In this document: positions 55,488-62,874 of the stretch, piece after piece
Numbering within the stretch: position 1 is the stretch's first letter
Layout of the letters: the number at the start of each line of letters is the position of its first letter
Origin: Lactobacillus corticis
GTDB taxonomy: Bacteria > Bacillota > Bacilli > Lactobacillales > Lactobacillaceae
Direction of reading: 5' to 3'
Assembly (NCBI RefSeq): GCF_018327645.1
Contig: NZ_BMAY01000004.1
Location: 62,001 to 126,000, forward strand
Length of the DNA stretch: 64,000 nt
Notes under the pieces: model-generated
Told to the model about the DNA's origin: nothing
Databases searched by the model: none
Seen by the model: only the letters and a program-made list of their open reading frames with translations
Translations under genes and position numbers: made by a program

Positions 55488-55507
55488 CTTGTGCAGCAAT
55501 GTACAAG
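55488..55507. promoter_or_regulatory. Dyad between fumC and the SorC-type regulator: candidate operator
   Basis: CTTGTGCA-GCAA-TGTACAAG, 8-bp arms with one mismatch. It sits midway in the divergent promoter region, where the regulator's own gene and the fumC operon can both be controlled. Confidence 0.55.
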
Positions 55508-55606
55508 TTTTTTAAAAAAAATCTACTTTTTTAAATTTTTCAATTTTTATATTTGTAAATTACCATCTGATAATTATGATAAATTATATAGGTGGAGGTA
55601 TATGCT

Positions 55607-56554
55607 ATGATCCAGCTGTCCGATGAACAATTGGCTAACATTGCCAATGACTACTATTTAAATGACCTAAATCTAGAAGAGATAACCCATAAATATTCGC
55701 TATCCCGCTACCTAGTCAGCAAAGCCCTAAAAGACGCCAAAGATCGTGGCGTAATCCAAATTTCGATTCAAACCGACGGTTTTAGAAGAAACCGTGAGTT
55801 GGAATATATCTTCAAAAAGAATTTCAACTTAAAAGAAGTTTTCATTTTACGAAAAACCGACACCAAGATGGAAGATCAAGAAAATCTAGTCCGTTTTGCG
55901 GCCATGCAGCTGCAAAAACATATTAAAAAATCTAAAAATGTCGGACTGACTTGGGGTACTACCCTGCTTGATGTAATCAATAACTTTCAAGTAAACAACT
56001 ATCCTGATTTGAAATTTATCCAATTATTGGGCATAACTGTTGAACTGGGACACCGAAAGGACACCTTAGTCAAAACAGCCGCTAAGAAATTCAACGCTAA
56101 ATATGAGCAATTGCCTGCTCCCTTGTATTGTCTGAATTCCACAATTATTCAAGCGTCCAAAAAGGAACCGATTTTTTCGCATATTTTCAAAAGTTACCCC
56201 AATTTAGATTTGATCATTTCGGCTATTGGGACGATTGAATCGATTGATGAAAATGAATTTATGGCTGAATACTATAAGCCTACCCTGTTCAAAGATATTC
56301 CGACTGACCAGATTGCGGGCTTTATTTTTGGGCGGCCATACACCATTGATGGCAAGGTCTTCAATGCAATTGACGATCATATTTGGGGAATCAGCCAAAA
56401 AGATATCCTAAAAACTCCCGATCGCTTCATTATTGAGAAAAATCGTTTTAAAGCTGAGGCTTTGCTAGGAGCCTTAAGAACGGGATTTGTAACTGGTCTG
56501 ATAATTAATGAAGGCATTGCCAAACGCATTTTACAGAAAATGCGCACCGAGTAG
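55607..56554 (+). CDS. SorC/DeoR-family transcriptional regulator
   Basis: 315 aa. N-terminal HTH (LEEITHKYSLSRYLVSKALK) and C-terminal sugar-binding-like SorC domain (VGLTWGTTLLDVINNF, IISAIGTIESID). I choose ATG 55607 because GGAGG lies 8 nt upstream; an upstream GTG overlaps that RBS. Divergent from fumC-frdA-DASS, so probably its regulator, with a C4-dicarboxylate or derivative as effector (inferred). Confidence 0.87.
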   Translation: MIQLSDEQLANIANDYYLNDLNLEEITHKYSLSRYLVSKALKDAKDRGVIQISIQTDGFRRNRELEYIFKKNFNLKEVFILRKTDTKMEDQENLVRFAAMQLQKHIKKSKNVGLTWGTTLLDVINNFQVNNYPDLKFIQLLGITVELGHRKDTLVKTAAKKFNAKYEQLPAPLYCLNSTIIQASKKEPIFSHIFKSYPNLDLIISAIGTIESIDENEFMAEYYKPTLFKDIPTDQIAGFIFGRPYTIDGKVFNAIDDHIWGISQKDILKTPDRFIIEKNRFKAEALLGALRTGFVTGLIINEGIAKRILQKMRTE

Positions 56555-56559
56555 AACAA

Positions 56560-56595
56560 AAACAGCCAAGGCTAAATTAGCTTTGACTGTTTTTT
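56560..56595. terminator. Bidirectional terminator between regulator and second DASS gene
   Basis: AAAAACAG-CAAGGCTAA pairs with TTAGCTTTG-CTGTTTTTT. It is a diverged copy of the hairpin at 51016-51061. Confidence 0.8.
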
Positions 56596-56611
56596 CATGC
56601 ATTTTTTCAGT

Positions 56612-58063
56612 TTAAATTCCAATTGCGGTCATCCATAAGCCACCAATTACGCCGTACAAAACCAGGTAGAATAAGCCTAACACAAAGCTCATCTTCCACC
56701 ATTCGCCTTGTTTGACATAACCTGGAGCAAATAAAGCAGTGGCTGGACCAGATGAATAGTGCGTAGTTGATTGGAAGATTGCCCCGGTCATCCCGAGCAT
56801 AATAGCAGCAAACATTACAGGTACGCCCGCACTCTTAGCAATTAATAAAAGCGGAGCATACATAGCCACAACATGGGCAGTACTTGAGGCAAAGAAGTAG
56901 TGGCTGTAGAAGTAGACCAATACCAAAATAGCCATTACCACCATTGGCGACATCCCGCCGATTGACGACTTGATGGTAGCTTGCAGCCAAGGAATGACAC
57001 CGCCAGTGGCTGACAATTGCCCAGCCATAAAGATTAAGATTGAGAACCAAACAACAACGTTCCAAGCACCGGTTTCATTTAAAATGTCTTTTGTGCTTAA
57101 AATACCGGTCACTAACAACAAGGCCGTTGCTAAAAAGGCAACCCAGGTAGCATTAATTGCTGGCATAAAGCTTGAGAGCATCCAAAGAACCAAGGCTAAG
57201 ATAAAGATTCCCATCATTACCTTTTCTGAGTTCTTCATTTTGCCCATTTCATCCAGTTGGCCTTGAGCCCAATTACGGGCATTTGGCGTTTCTTTGATTT
57301 CCGGCGGGTACATCTTATAAATAATGAATGGTACCACCAGCAAAGCAATCAAGCCTGGTACAATAGCTGCTGCTAGCCAGCCAAACCACGAAATATGAAC
57401 GCCATTAGCTTCAGCCAAGCCGACCGCTGCCACGTTCGGGGCAGACGCCGTCATGAACAATGAAGAAGTAATCGTGTTAGCTTGAAATTCATTGTAAACC
57501 AGGTATGAACCAATCTTTCTTTCAGTTCCATCTTTAGGATCAGAGCCAAAAGTGTGCGCCAATGACTCAATAATTGGATATACCACACCACCAGAACGTG
57601 CGGTATTGCTTGGCGTAGCAGGAGAAATAATCAGGTCAATGAATGACATTGAGTATCCCAAGCCCAATGTCTTCTTCCCAAATGCTCTAACAAACAGTAG
57701 AGCAATTCTTCTGCCCAAACCAGTTTTTACGAAACCACGAGCAATCATGTAGGCCATGGCAATTGTCCAAGGAGTCGAGTCAGCAAAGGCTGATAAAGCA
57801 CCCTTTTGCACAATTGTATTGCCTTTCATCACGCTTGCCATTGGTACAATTTGAGCACCAATCATGATTACATACGAAATGATAGCAACCCCTGCAATAG
57901 GCATGGGTTTAGTAATGCAGGCAATGATTGTTGCCAAAAACAGGGCAAACATATGCCATCCTGCAACAGTTATCGTAGCCGGTTTTAAAGGAGTTAATAG
58001 CCAGAGTACGATACCCACTACTAAAGGCAAGATAAAACCCTTATAGTTAACTTTCGATAACAT
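56612..58063 (-). CDS. DASS-family dicarboxylate/tricarboxylate transporter, copy 2
   Basis: 483 aa, the undisturbed paralogue of the transporter at 51080-52576. The two proteins are nearly identical over long stretches (SPATPSNTARSGGVVYP, FQSTTHYSSGPATALFAPGY). This one has a single ACITKPMPIAGVA segment. It stands alone on the minus strand, convergent with the SorC-type regulator. Upstream, AAAAGTATC (58075-58083) and GATACTTTT (58116-58124) form a spaced inverted repeat in its promoter region. It may be the functional carrier if copy 1 is damaged, or have a different substrate. Confidence 0.9.
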   Translation of the reverse strand: MLSKVNYKGFILPLVVGIVLWLLTPLKPATITVAGWHMFALFLATIIACITKPMPIAGVAIISYVIMIGAQIVPMASVMKGNTIVQKGALSAFADSTPWTIAMAYMIARGFVKTGLGRRIALLFVRAFGKKTLGLGYSMSFIDLIISPATPSNTARSGGVVYPIIESLAHTFGSDPKDGTERKIGSYLVYNEFQANTITSSLFMTASAPNVAAVGLAEANGVHISWFGWLAAAIVPGLIALLVVPFIIYKMYPPEIKETPNARNWAQGQLDEMGKMKNSEKVMMGIFILALVLWMLSSFMPAINATWVAFLATALLLVTGILSTKDILNETGAWNVVVWFSILIFMAGQLSATGGVIPWLQATIKSSIGGMSPMVVMAILVLVYFYSHYFFASSTAHVVAMYAPLLLIAKSAGVPVMFAAIMLGMTGAIFQSTTHYSSGPATALFAPGYVKQGEWWKMSFVLGLFYLVLYGVIGGLWMTAIGI

Positions 58064-58421
58064 TTTCCATCTCCAAAAGTATCCTTTTGCTTTTTGAAGT
58101 TTTTAAAATTATTTCGATACTTTTTTAAACTTTTTCAAAAACTCCGTGAATATTATACCAGTCTGATTTCAAAAATTAAGTCTTTCGGCAATTTAATTGC
58201 TTATTCAAGCTGGTGAATCCAATTGGCTAAGACCAAATTACGCTTTTAAGCAAAATCCCCCTAATTCTCTAAAAAAAGCATTAACTAATTTGCAATTAGG
58301 TAAAATCATAATTTTTTTGAACATTTTTTGTGTCATCAGCCCCAAAACGTGGTATCTTACTAAACATACAAGCAAGTTATGTTACAATTAAATACTTGTA
58401 GAAAGGGATGAATTTCTGATC
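58064..58421. other. 358-bp intergenic region between DASS copy 2 and the His-rich gene
   Basis: Divergent promoters, no coding signal. Left part: AT-rich leader of DASS copy 2 with the AAAAGTATC/GATACTTTT inverted repeat. Right part: extended -10 TGTTACAAT (58380-58388) and AAAGGG ahead of the 58422 gene, overlapping a three-codon ATG-AAT-TTC-TGA. Confidence 0.5.
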
Positions 58422-58928
58422 ATGAAGAATTACACAATTACGCATAACATGTATTTGATGAATCACAGCAATGGTGATGTCTTGGAAGTGACTGTTAATG
58501 ACCAAGATCATTCAATTAAGAAGCTAACGCTCTATCGGCAAGATGGACTCGGAAACTACTATTTTGATCCAAATGCACAATTAGACGATCAGAATAGTTT
58601 ATCCACTAAAGACGATGTGGTCCGTGCAAGTAAGCAAATTGGCGGGCACAACACTCATCATATTGATAAGTGGCACCACACTGATCCTATTTTCAACGCA
58701 CACCACCAAGTTACCGGTTTCTGTGAGAAGTTGGAATTAAGACACCATACTAGGATTCAAAACGCTAAGAGATACTTGCGTCACTCGGACCACCATCACG
58801 CAGATTTCTTATTCCGTAACAATCATGGGATTTTCATGACCCCATTTAACTATCTTAGAAATGCTATCTATCAAGACCGAAACTTTGAAATGGTTTTGGC
58901 CCACAAGGTACATAAGTTGGCTAAATAG
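58422..58928 (+). CDS. His-rich protein of unknown function
   Basis: 168 aa, cytosolic, no signal peptide or transmembrane helix. It has about 20 histidines, clustered as GGHNTHHIDKWHHTDP (about 74-90), NAHHQ, LRHHTR and LRHSDHHHADF (about 119-131), which suggests metal binding. The N-terminal third is strand-rich (LEVTVNDQDHSIKKLTLYRQ). I recognise no family. It is a single gene with its own promoter and terminator, beside guaA. Confidence 0.7.
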   Translation: MKNYTITHNMYLMNHSNGDVLEVTVNDQDHSIKKLTLYRQDGLGNYYFDPNAQLDDQNSLSTKDDVVRASKQIGGHNTHHIDKWHHTDPIFNAHHQVTGFCEKLELRHHTRIQNAKRYLRHSDHHHADFLFRNNHGIFMTPFNYLRNAIYQDRNFEMVLAHKVHKLAK

Positions 58929-58936
58929 CTTTTTAC

Positions 58937-58966
58937 CAAGAGTCCTCGACTGAGGGCTCTTTTTTT
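58937..58966 (+). terminator. Terminator of the His-rich gene
   Basis: AAGAG-CCTC pairs with GAGG-CTCTT around GACT, then TTTTTT. Confidence 0.8.
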
Positions 58967-58969
58967 GCA

Positions 58970-59003
58970 TCAAAAAACTCCCAGCCTTGGCTAGGAGTTT
59001 TAG
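58970..59003 (-). terminator. Terminator of guaA
   Basis: AAAACTCC-GCC pairs with GGC-GGAGTTTT (two internal mismatches), T-rich on the minus strand. Confidence 0.75.
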
Positions 59004-59005
59004 TT

Positions 59006-60556
59006 TTATTCCCATTCAATCGTTGCCGGTGGCTTACTGGTGATGTCGTAAACTACCCGGTTAACGTGGTCAACTTCATCAACGATTCTGGTTGAAATCT
59101 TGCTTAAGACCGGCCACGGAATTTGGGCAAAATCAGCCGTCATCCCGTCAATTGAAGTGACTGCTCGTACCCCAACAGTGTAGTCGTAAGTCCGGCCGTC
59201 GCCCATCACCCCAACTGATCTGATACCAGTCAAAACGGTGAAGTATTGCCAGATATCTTCTTGCAAACCGGCATTCTTGATTTCTTCACGCAAAATTGCG
59301 TCACTTTCACGCACAATTTGCAGCTTGTCTTCGGTAATTTCGCCTAAGACCCGAATACCCAAACCTGGGCCTGGGAATGGCTGACGCCATACCAAGTCGT
59401 GCGGAATCCCCAGCTTTTCGCCAAGTTCACGCACTTCATCTTTGAACAGCTTGCGCAGCGGTTCGATCAGCTTAAAGTGCATGTCCTTTGGCAAGCCACC
59501 AACATTGTGGTGTGACTTGATCGTTTGGGCGGTATTTGTCCCACTTTCGATAACGTCCGTGTAAAGCGTACCCTGAGCTAAGAAATCAACATCCTTAAGC
59601 TTTTGCGCTTCTTCATTGAAGACCTCAACAAATTCGCGGCCGATGATCTTCCGCTTCTTTTCTGGATCAGTTACGCCAGCTAGCTTAGACAAGAACCGTT
59701 CTTGGGCGTTAACTCTGATGATGTTAACCCCTAAATCGCGATTTAAGGCTGCCATAACTTGGTCGCCTTCGTCTTTGCGGAGCATTCCGTGGTCAACAAA
59801 AATCGCCGTCAGCTGGTTGCCGATTGCCTTATGCAAAAGCGTTGCTGTTACACTTGAATCAACCCCGCCGGAAAGACCTAAAATAACTTTCTTGTCGCCA
59901 ACTTCTTTTTGGATTTCTGCAACCTGCATTTCAATAAAGTCATCCATGGTCCAGTTGGCTTCAGCATGACAAACATTGAAAGCAAAGTTCTTCAAGATGT
60001 CCAAACCGTATTGTGAGTTGCGGACTTCAGCGTGGAATTGAATTCCATATAAGCCGCGTTCACGGTTTTCCATAATCGAAATTGGGCAGTTGGCACTCTT
60101 GGCTGCCAGCTTAAAGCCTGCAGGCAGTTCGGTTACCAAGTCTCCGTGACTCATCCAAACATATTGATCCTTAGGCAAGCCCTTAACCAGCGGTGAATCT
60201 TCAGCCGTCACTTCAATGTCAGCCCGACCGTATTCTGAATTATCGGCTGGTTCTACCTTGCCGTCTAAGTCATGAGCCATCAGCTGCATCCCGTAGCAGA
60301 TACCCAAAATCGGAATTCCTAAATCGTAAATTGCTGGATCAACCCGCAACGCACCTTCACCGTACACGCTATTAGGACCGCCTGAGAAAATAATTCCCTT
60401 AGGAGCTATTTCCTTAATCTTGTCCATGCTTAAATCGTGCGGCAACAGTTCAGAGTAAATGCCAAAATCGCGCAGACGCCGGGTAATCAATTGGTTGTAT
60501 TGACTGCCGAAGTCCAGCACGATGATTTTATCAAAATCATTCAGATTCTTAGCCAC
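59006..60556 (-). CDS. guaA: GMP synthase (glutamine-hydrolysing)
   Basis: 516 aa. XMP to GMP. Class I amidotransferase domain at 1-200 with nucleophile Cys in GICYGMQLM and His/Glu in [10 protein letters not shown]-loop ATPase domain with [19 protein letters not shown]-terminal dimerisation domain with [13 protein letters not shown] and ending KPPATIEWE. Divergent from the guanine-riboswitch-controlled xpt-pbuX. Confidence 0.97.
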   Translation of the reverse strand: MAKNLNDFDKIIVLDFGSQYNQLITRRLRDFGIYSELLPHDLSMDKIKEIAPKGIIFSGGPNSVYGEGALRVDPAIYDLGIPILGICYGMQLMAHDLDGKVEPADNSEYGRADIEVTAEDSPLVKGLPKDQYVWMSHGDLVTELPAGFKLAAKSANCPISIMENRERGLYGIQFHAEVRNSQYGLDILKNFAFNVCHAEANWTMDDFIEMQVAEIQKEVGDKKVILGLSGGVDSSVTATLLHKAIGNQLTAIFVDHGMLRKDEGDQVMAALNRDLGVNIIRVNAQERFLSKLAGVTDPEKKRKIIGREFVEVFNEEAQKLKDVDFLAQGTLYTDVIESGTNTAQTIKSHHNVGGLPKDMHFKLIEPLRKLFKDEVRELGEKLGIPHDLVWRQPFPGPGLGIRVLGEITEDKLQIVRESDAILREEIKNAGLQEDIWQYFTVLTGIRSVGVMGDGRTYDYTVGVRAVTSIDGMTADFAQIPWPVLSKISTRIVDEVDHVNRVVYDITSKPPATIEWE

Positions 60557-60727
60557 AAGTAGTCTCCTTTTTCTGTAAACATTGTTAATGTAACTTTACT
60601 AGGAATTATCTGTCGGGTCAACTAACATATGCTTAAAAAAGAAGGCGAACGTTTTCATAAATTATATGGCTTGTGTTCGCACTTTTATTCTGCTAGAATC
60701 AAACTGAATCAAATACCAAGTAGCAAA

Positions 60728-60796
60728 TACTTTATATATCATCGTAATAAGGTCGATCGTCTCTACCCGGCGCCGTAAATGCCGGACTATAAGGTA
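60728..60796 (+). promoter_or_regulatory. Guanine-class purine riboswitch aptamer upstream of xpt
   Basis: P1 TACTTT/AAGGTA closes a three-way junction. P2 is ATCG/CGAT with loop TAATAAGG; J2/3 is CGTCTCTACC; P3 is CGGC/GCCG with loop GCCGTAAAT; J3/1 is GACTAT. The cytosine in GACTAT corresponds to C74 of the xpt aptamer and indicates guanine/hypoxanthine, not adenine. The 60557-60869 intergenic region holds this switch, its terminator and the divergent guaA promoter. Confidence 0.9.
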
Positions 60797-60811
60797 ACAT
60801 GCACAGCCAAC

Positions 60812-60856
60812 TGGCTGAGTCTGTCCTTAAGAGAGGATTGACTCAGTCATTTTTTA
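60812..60856 (+). terminator. Riboswitch-controlled terminator of xpt-pbuX
   Basis: TGGCTGAGTC pairs with GACTCAGTCA, followed by TTTTTTATTTT, 13 bp before the xpt start. Guanine binding should favour this hairpin and switch the genes off. Confidence 0.85.
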
Positions 60857-60869
60857 TTTTGGAGGACGT

Positions 60870-61448
60870 ATGAAACTCTTAGAAGATCGGATTAGACAAG
60901 ATGGCGTCGTACTTCCAGGCAACGTCTTAAAGATCAATTCTTTTTTAAACCATCAAATTGATCCCCAACTAATGATGGACCTAGGAAAAGAATTTGCCCG
61001 CCTGTTCAAGGACAGCGGCGTAACCAAAATCTTAACCTGTGAAGCTTCCGGCATCGCCCCGGCTGTCATGGCTGGTTATGTACTGGGAGTACCAGTTGTC
61101 TTTGCCCGCAAAAAGAAGCCGTCAACGATTAACGATGCCGTATACACGGCAGAAGCTGCTTCTTACACCAAGGGAGTCATGAATACCTTGTGCGTTGAAA
61201 GTCAATTTTTACCAGCTGGCGAAAACTTGCTGATCATTGATGACTTCTTGGCACGCGGCGAAGCTGTTAAGGCGATGGTGGCAATTGCCAAACAAGCTGA
61301 CTGCCAAATTGCTGGTGTCGGCGTAGTAGTAGCTAAGACCTTCCAAGGCGGCAGCCAATGGATCAAGGATCAAGGCTTGCGTTTAGAATCTTTAGCCAAT
61401 ATCACCAGTTTTAGCGGCAACCAAGTTCACTTTGAAGGAGAAGCATAA
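60870..61448 (+). CDS. xpt: Xanthine phosphoribosyltransferase
   Basis: 192 aa. Salvages xanthine to XMP with PRPP. PRPP motif LLIIDDFLARGEAVKAMV; the N-terminal MKLLEDRIRQDGVVLPGNVL is typical. RBS GGAGG 7 nt before the ATG. Its stop overlaps the start of pbuX (TAATG). Confidence 0.96.
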   Translation: MKLLEDRIRQDGVVLPGNVLKINSFLNHQIDPQLMMDLGKEFARLFKDSGVTKILTCEASGIAPAVMAGYVLGVPVVFARKKKPSTINDAVYTAEAASYTKGVMNTLCVESQFLPAGENLLIIDDFLARGEAVKAMVAIAKQADCQIAGVGVVVAKTFQGGSQWIKDQGLRLESLANITSFSGNQVHFEGEA

Positions 61449-62747
61449 TGGCACAACAAGAAGTAAGCAACAAAAAAAGCAGCCGTATTAGGCCTGCAGC
61501 ACCTTTTGGCCATGTACTCTGGGGCAGTTTCCGTCCCTCTGTTAATTGGGACTTCCTTAGGTTTTGACTCTGAAAAGATGACCTACTTGGTTTCAATCGA
61601 TATTTTCATGTGTGGTCTGGCAACGCTTTTGCAGCTTTTGAAAAATCGCTACTTTGGGATTGGCCTGCCGGTCGTTTTAGGCTGTGCCTTCCAGGCTGTT
61701 TCGCCGTTAATCATGATCGGCAAGAAGTTTGGCTACACCACCATGTACGGTTCTTTGATTGTAGCGGGGCTGTTTGTAATCCTGATTGCCGGGCTCTTTT
61801 CCAAAATTAAAGTGCTCTTTCCGCCGGTAGTTACCGGTACCTTGATTACCACGATCGGCTTAACCCTGATTCCGGTAGCCATTACCGATATTGGCGGCGG
61901 TGACGCAACTGCGAAAACTTTTGGCAGCGGGCAAAACCTCTTCTTAGGATTTTTGACTATGGCTATTATCATCATTATCCAAGTTTGGGCTAAGGGCTTC
62001 TTCCAATCGATTGCGACGCTAGTCGGACTTTTGCTTGGCTCAATCGTTGCTGGAGCTATGGGGCTGGTCTCGCTTAAGCCGGTTGCCCAAGCTGCTTGGT
62101 TCCACTTGCCGCAGCTATTTTACTTCGGGGTACCCAAGTTTGAACTGTCATCAAGTTTGACCATGATTATCATTGCCTTGGTATCAATGGTTGAATCAAC
62201 CGGGGTCTTCTTTGCGATCGGTGACTTGATCGGCCAAGACATTTCCGAAGATGATTTAAAGCGGGGCTATCGGGCAGAAGGTTTGGCCCAAATTTTAGGC
62301 GGCGGCTTCAACACTTTCCCCTACACCACCTTCTCTCAAAATGTTGGCTTATTGCAGCTATCAGGTATCCATACTACGCGGCCAATCTTCTGGGCAGCCG
62401 GTTTATTGATGGCGATGGGGCTCTTGCCAAAGGTCGGTGCGCTCGTCACGGTCATCCCAACACCAGTTCTTGGAGGTGCGATGTTGGTGATGTTTACGAT
62501 GATCACCGTCCAAGGCATCAAGATGTTGAATAAAGTGAATTTCGACAGCAACCGTAACGTCTTGATTGTCGCTATTTCCATCGGGCTAGGCTTGGGAGTT
62601 ACGATTTATCCGCAACTCTTCCAAAACCTGCCACAAACTGTGCAATTATTCTTGAGCAATGGGATCGTAATTGCCAGTTTAAGTGCCACTATCTTAAACT
62701 TGATCTTCAATGGTAAGAAGGCTCTCGCAAAAGATAGGAAGGCTTAA
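61448..62747 (+). pseudogene. pbuX: Xanthine permease PbuX, frameshifted in an A7 run
   Basis: The natural start is ATG 61448, overlapping the xpt stop. The first codons read MAQQEVSNKK, then the frame fails: A7 at 61472-61478 puts SSRIRPAAPFGH ahead of a stop. Removing one A restores AAVLGLQHLLAMYSGAVSVP, the expected PbuX N-terminus, and joins the open frame to 62747 (432 aa in total). The rest is an intact NAT/NCS2 permease (GLPVVLGCAFQAVSPLI, YTTFSQNVGLLQLSG). Translation from TTG 61506 would lose about 20 residues and part of helix 1. Possible meanings: true pseudogene, slippage-based on/off switch, or base-call error. Confidence 0.85.
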
Positions 62748-62824
62748 ACACACATAAACATTCTCTATTCATTTTACTTTATAACCTCTATCCATTATTT
62801 ATTTCCATATTATTGTTACCATGC

Positions 62825-62866
62825 AAAAAGCAGCTAACTGTCGTTCACAGTTAACTGCTTTTTTTG
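62825..62866. terminator. Bidirectional terminator between pbuX and murA
   Basis: AAAAAGCAG-TAACTGT pairs with ACAGTTA-CTGCTTTTT around CGTTC, flanked by A and T runs. Confidence 0.85.
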
Positions 62867-62874
62867 TTTGCTCT

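Noticed and set aside
55592-55606. GTG start five codons upstream for the SorC-type regulator
   Set aside because: It overlaps the GGAGG Shine-Dalgarno of the ATG at 55607.
61448-62747. Programmed frameshift in pbuX
   Set aside because: The A7 run is slippery, but no downstream stimulatory structure or purpose is evident and other PbuX genes are read in one frame; kept as frameshifted gene with slippage only as a possibility.
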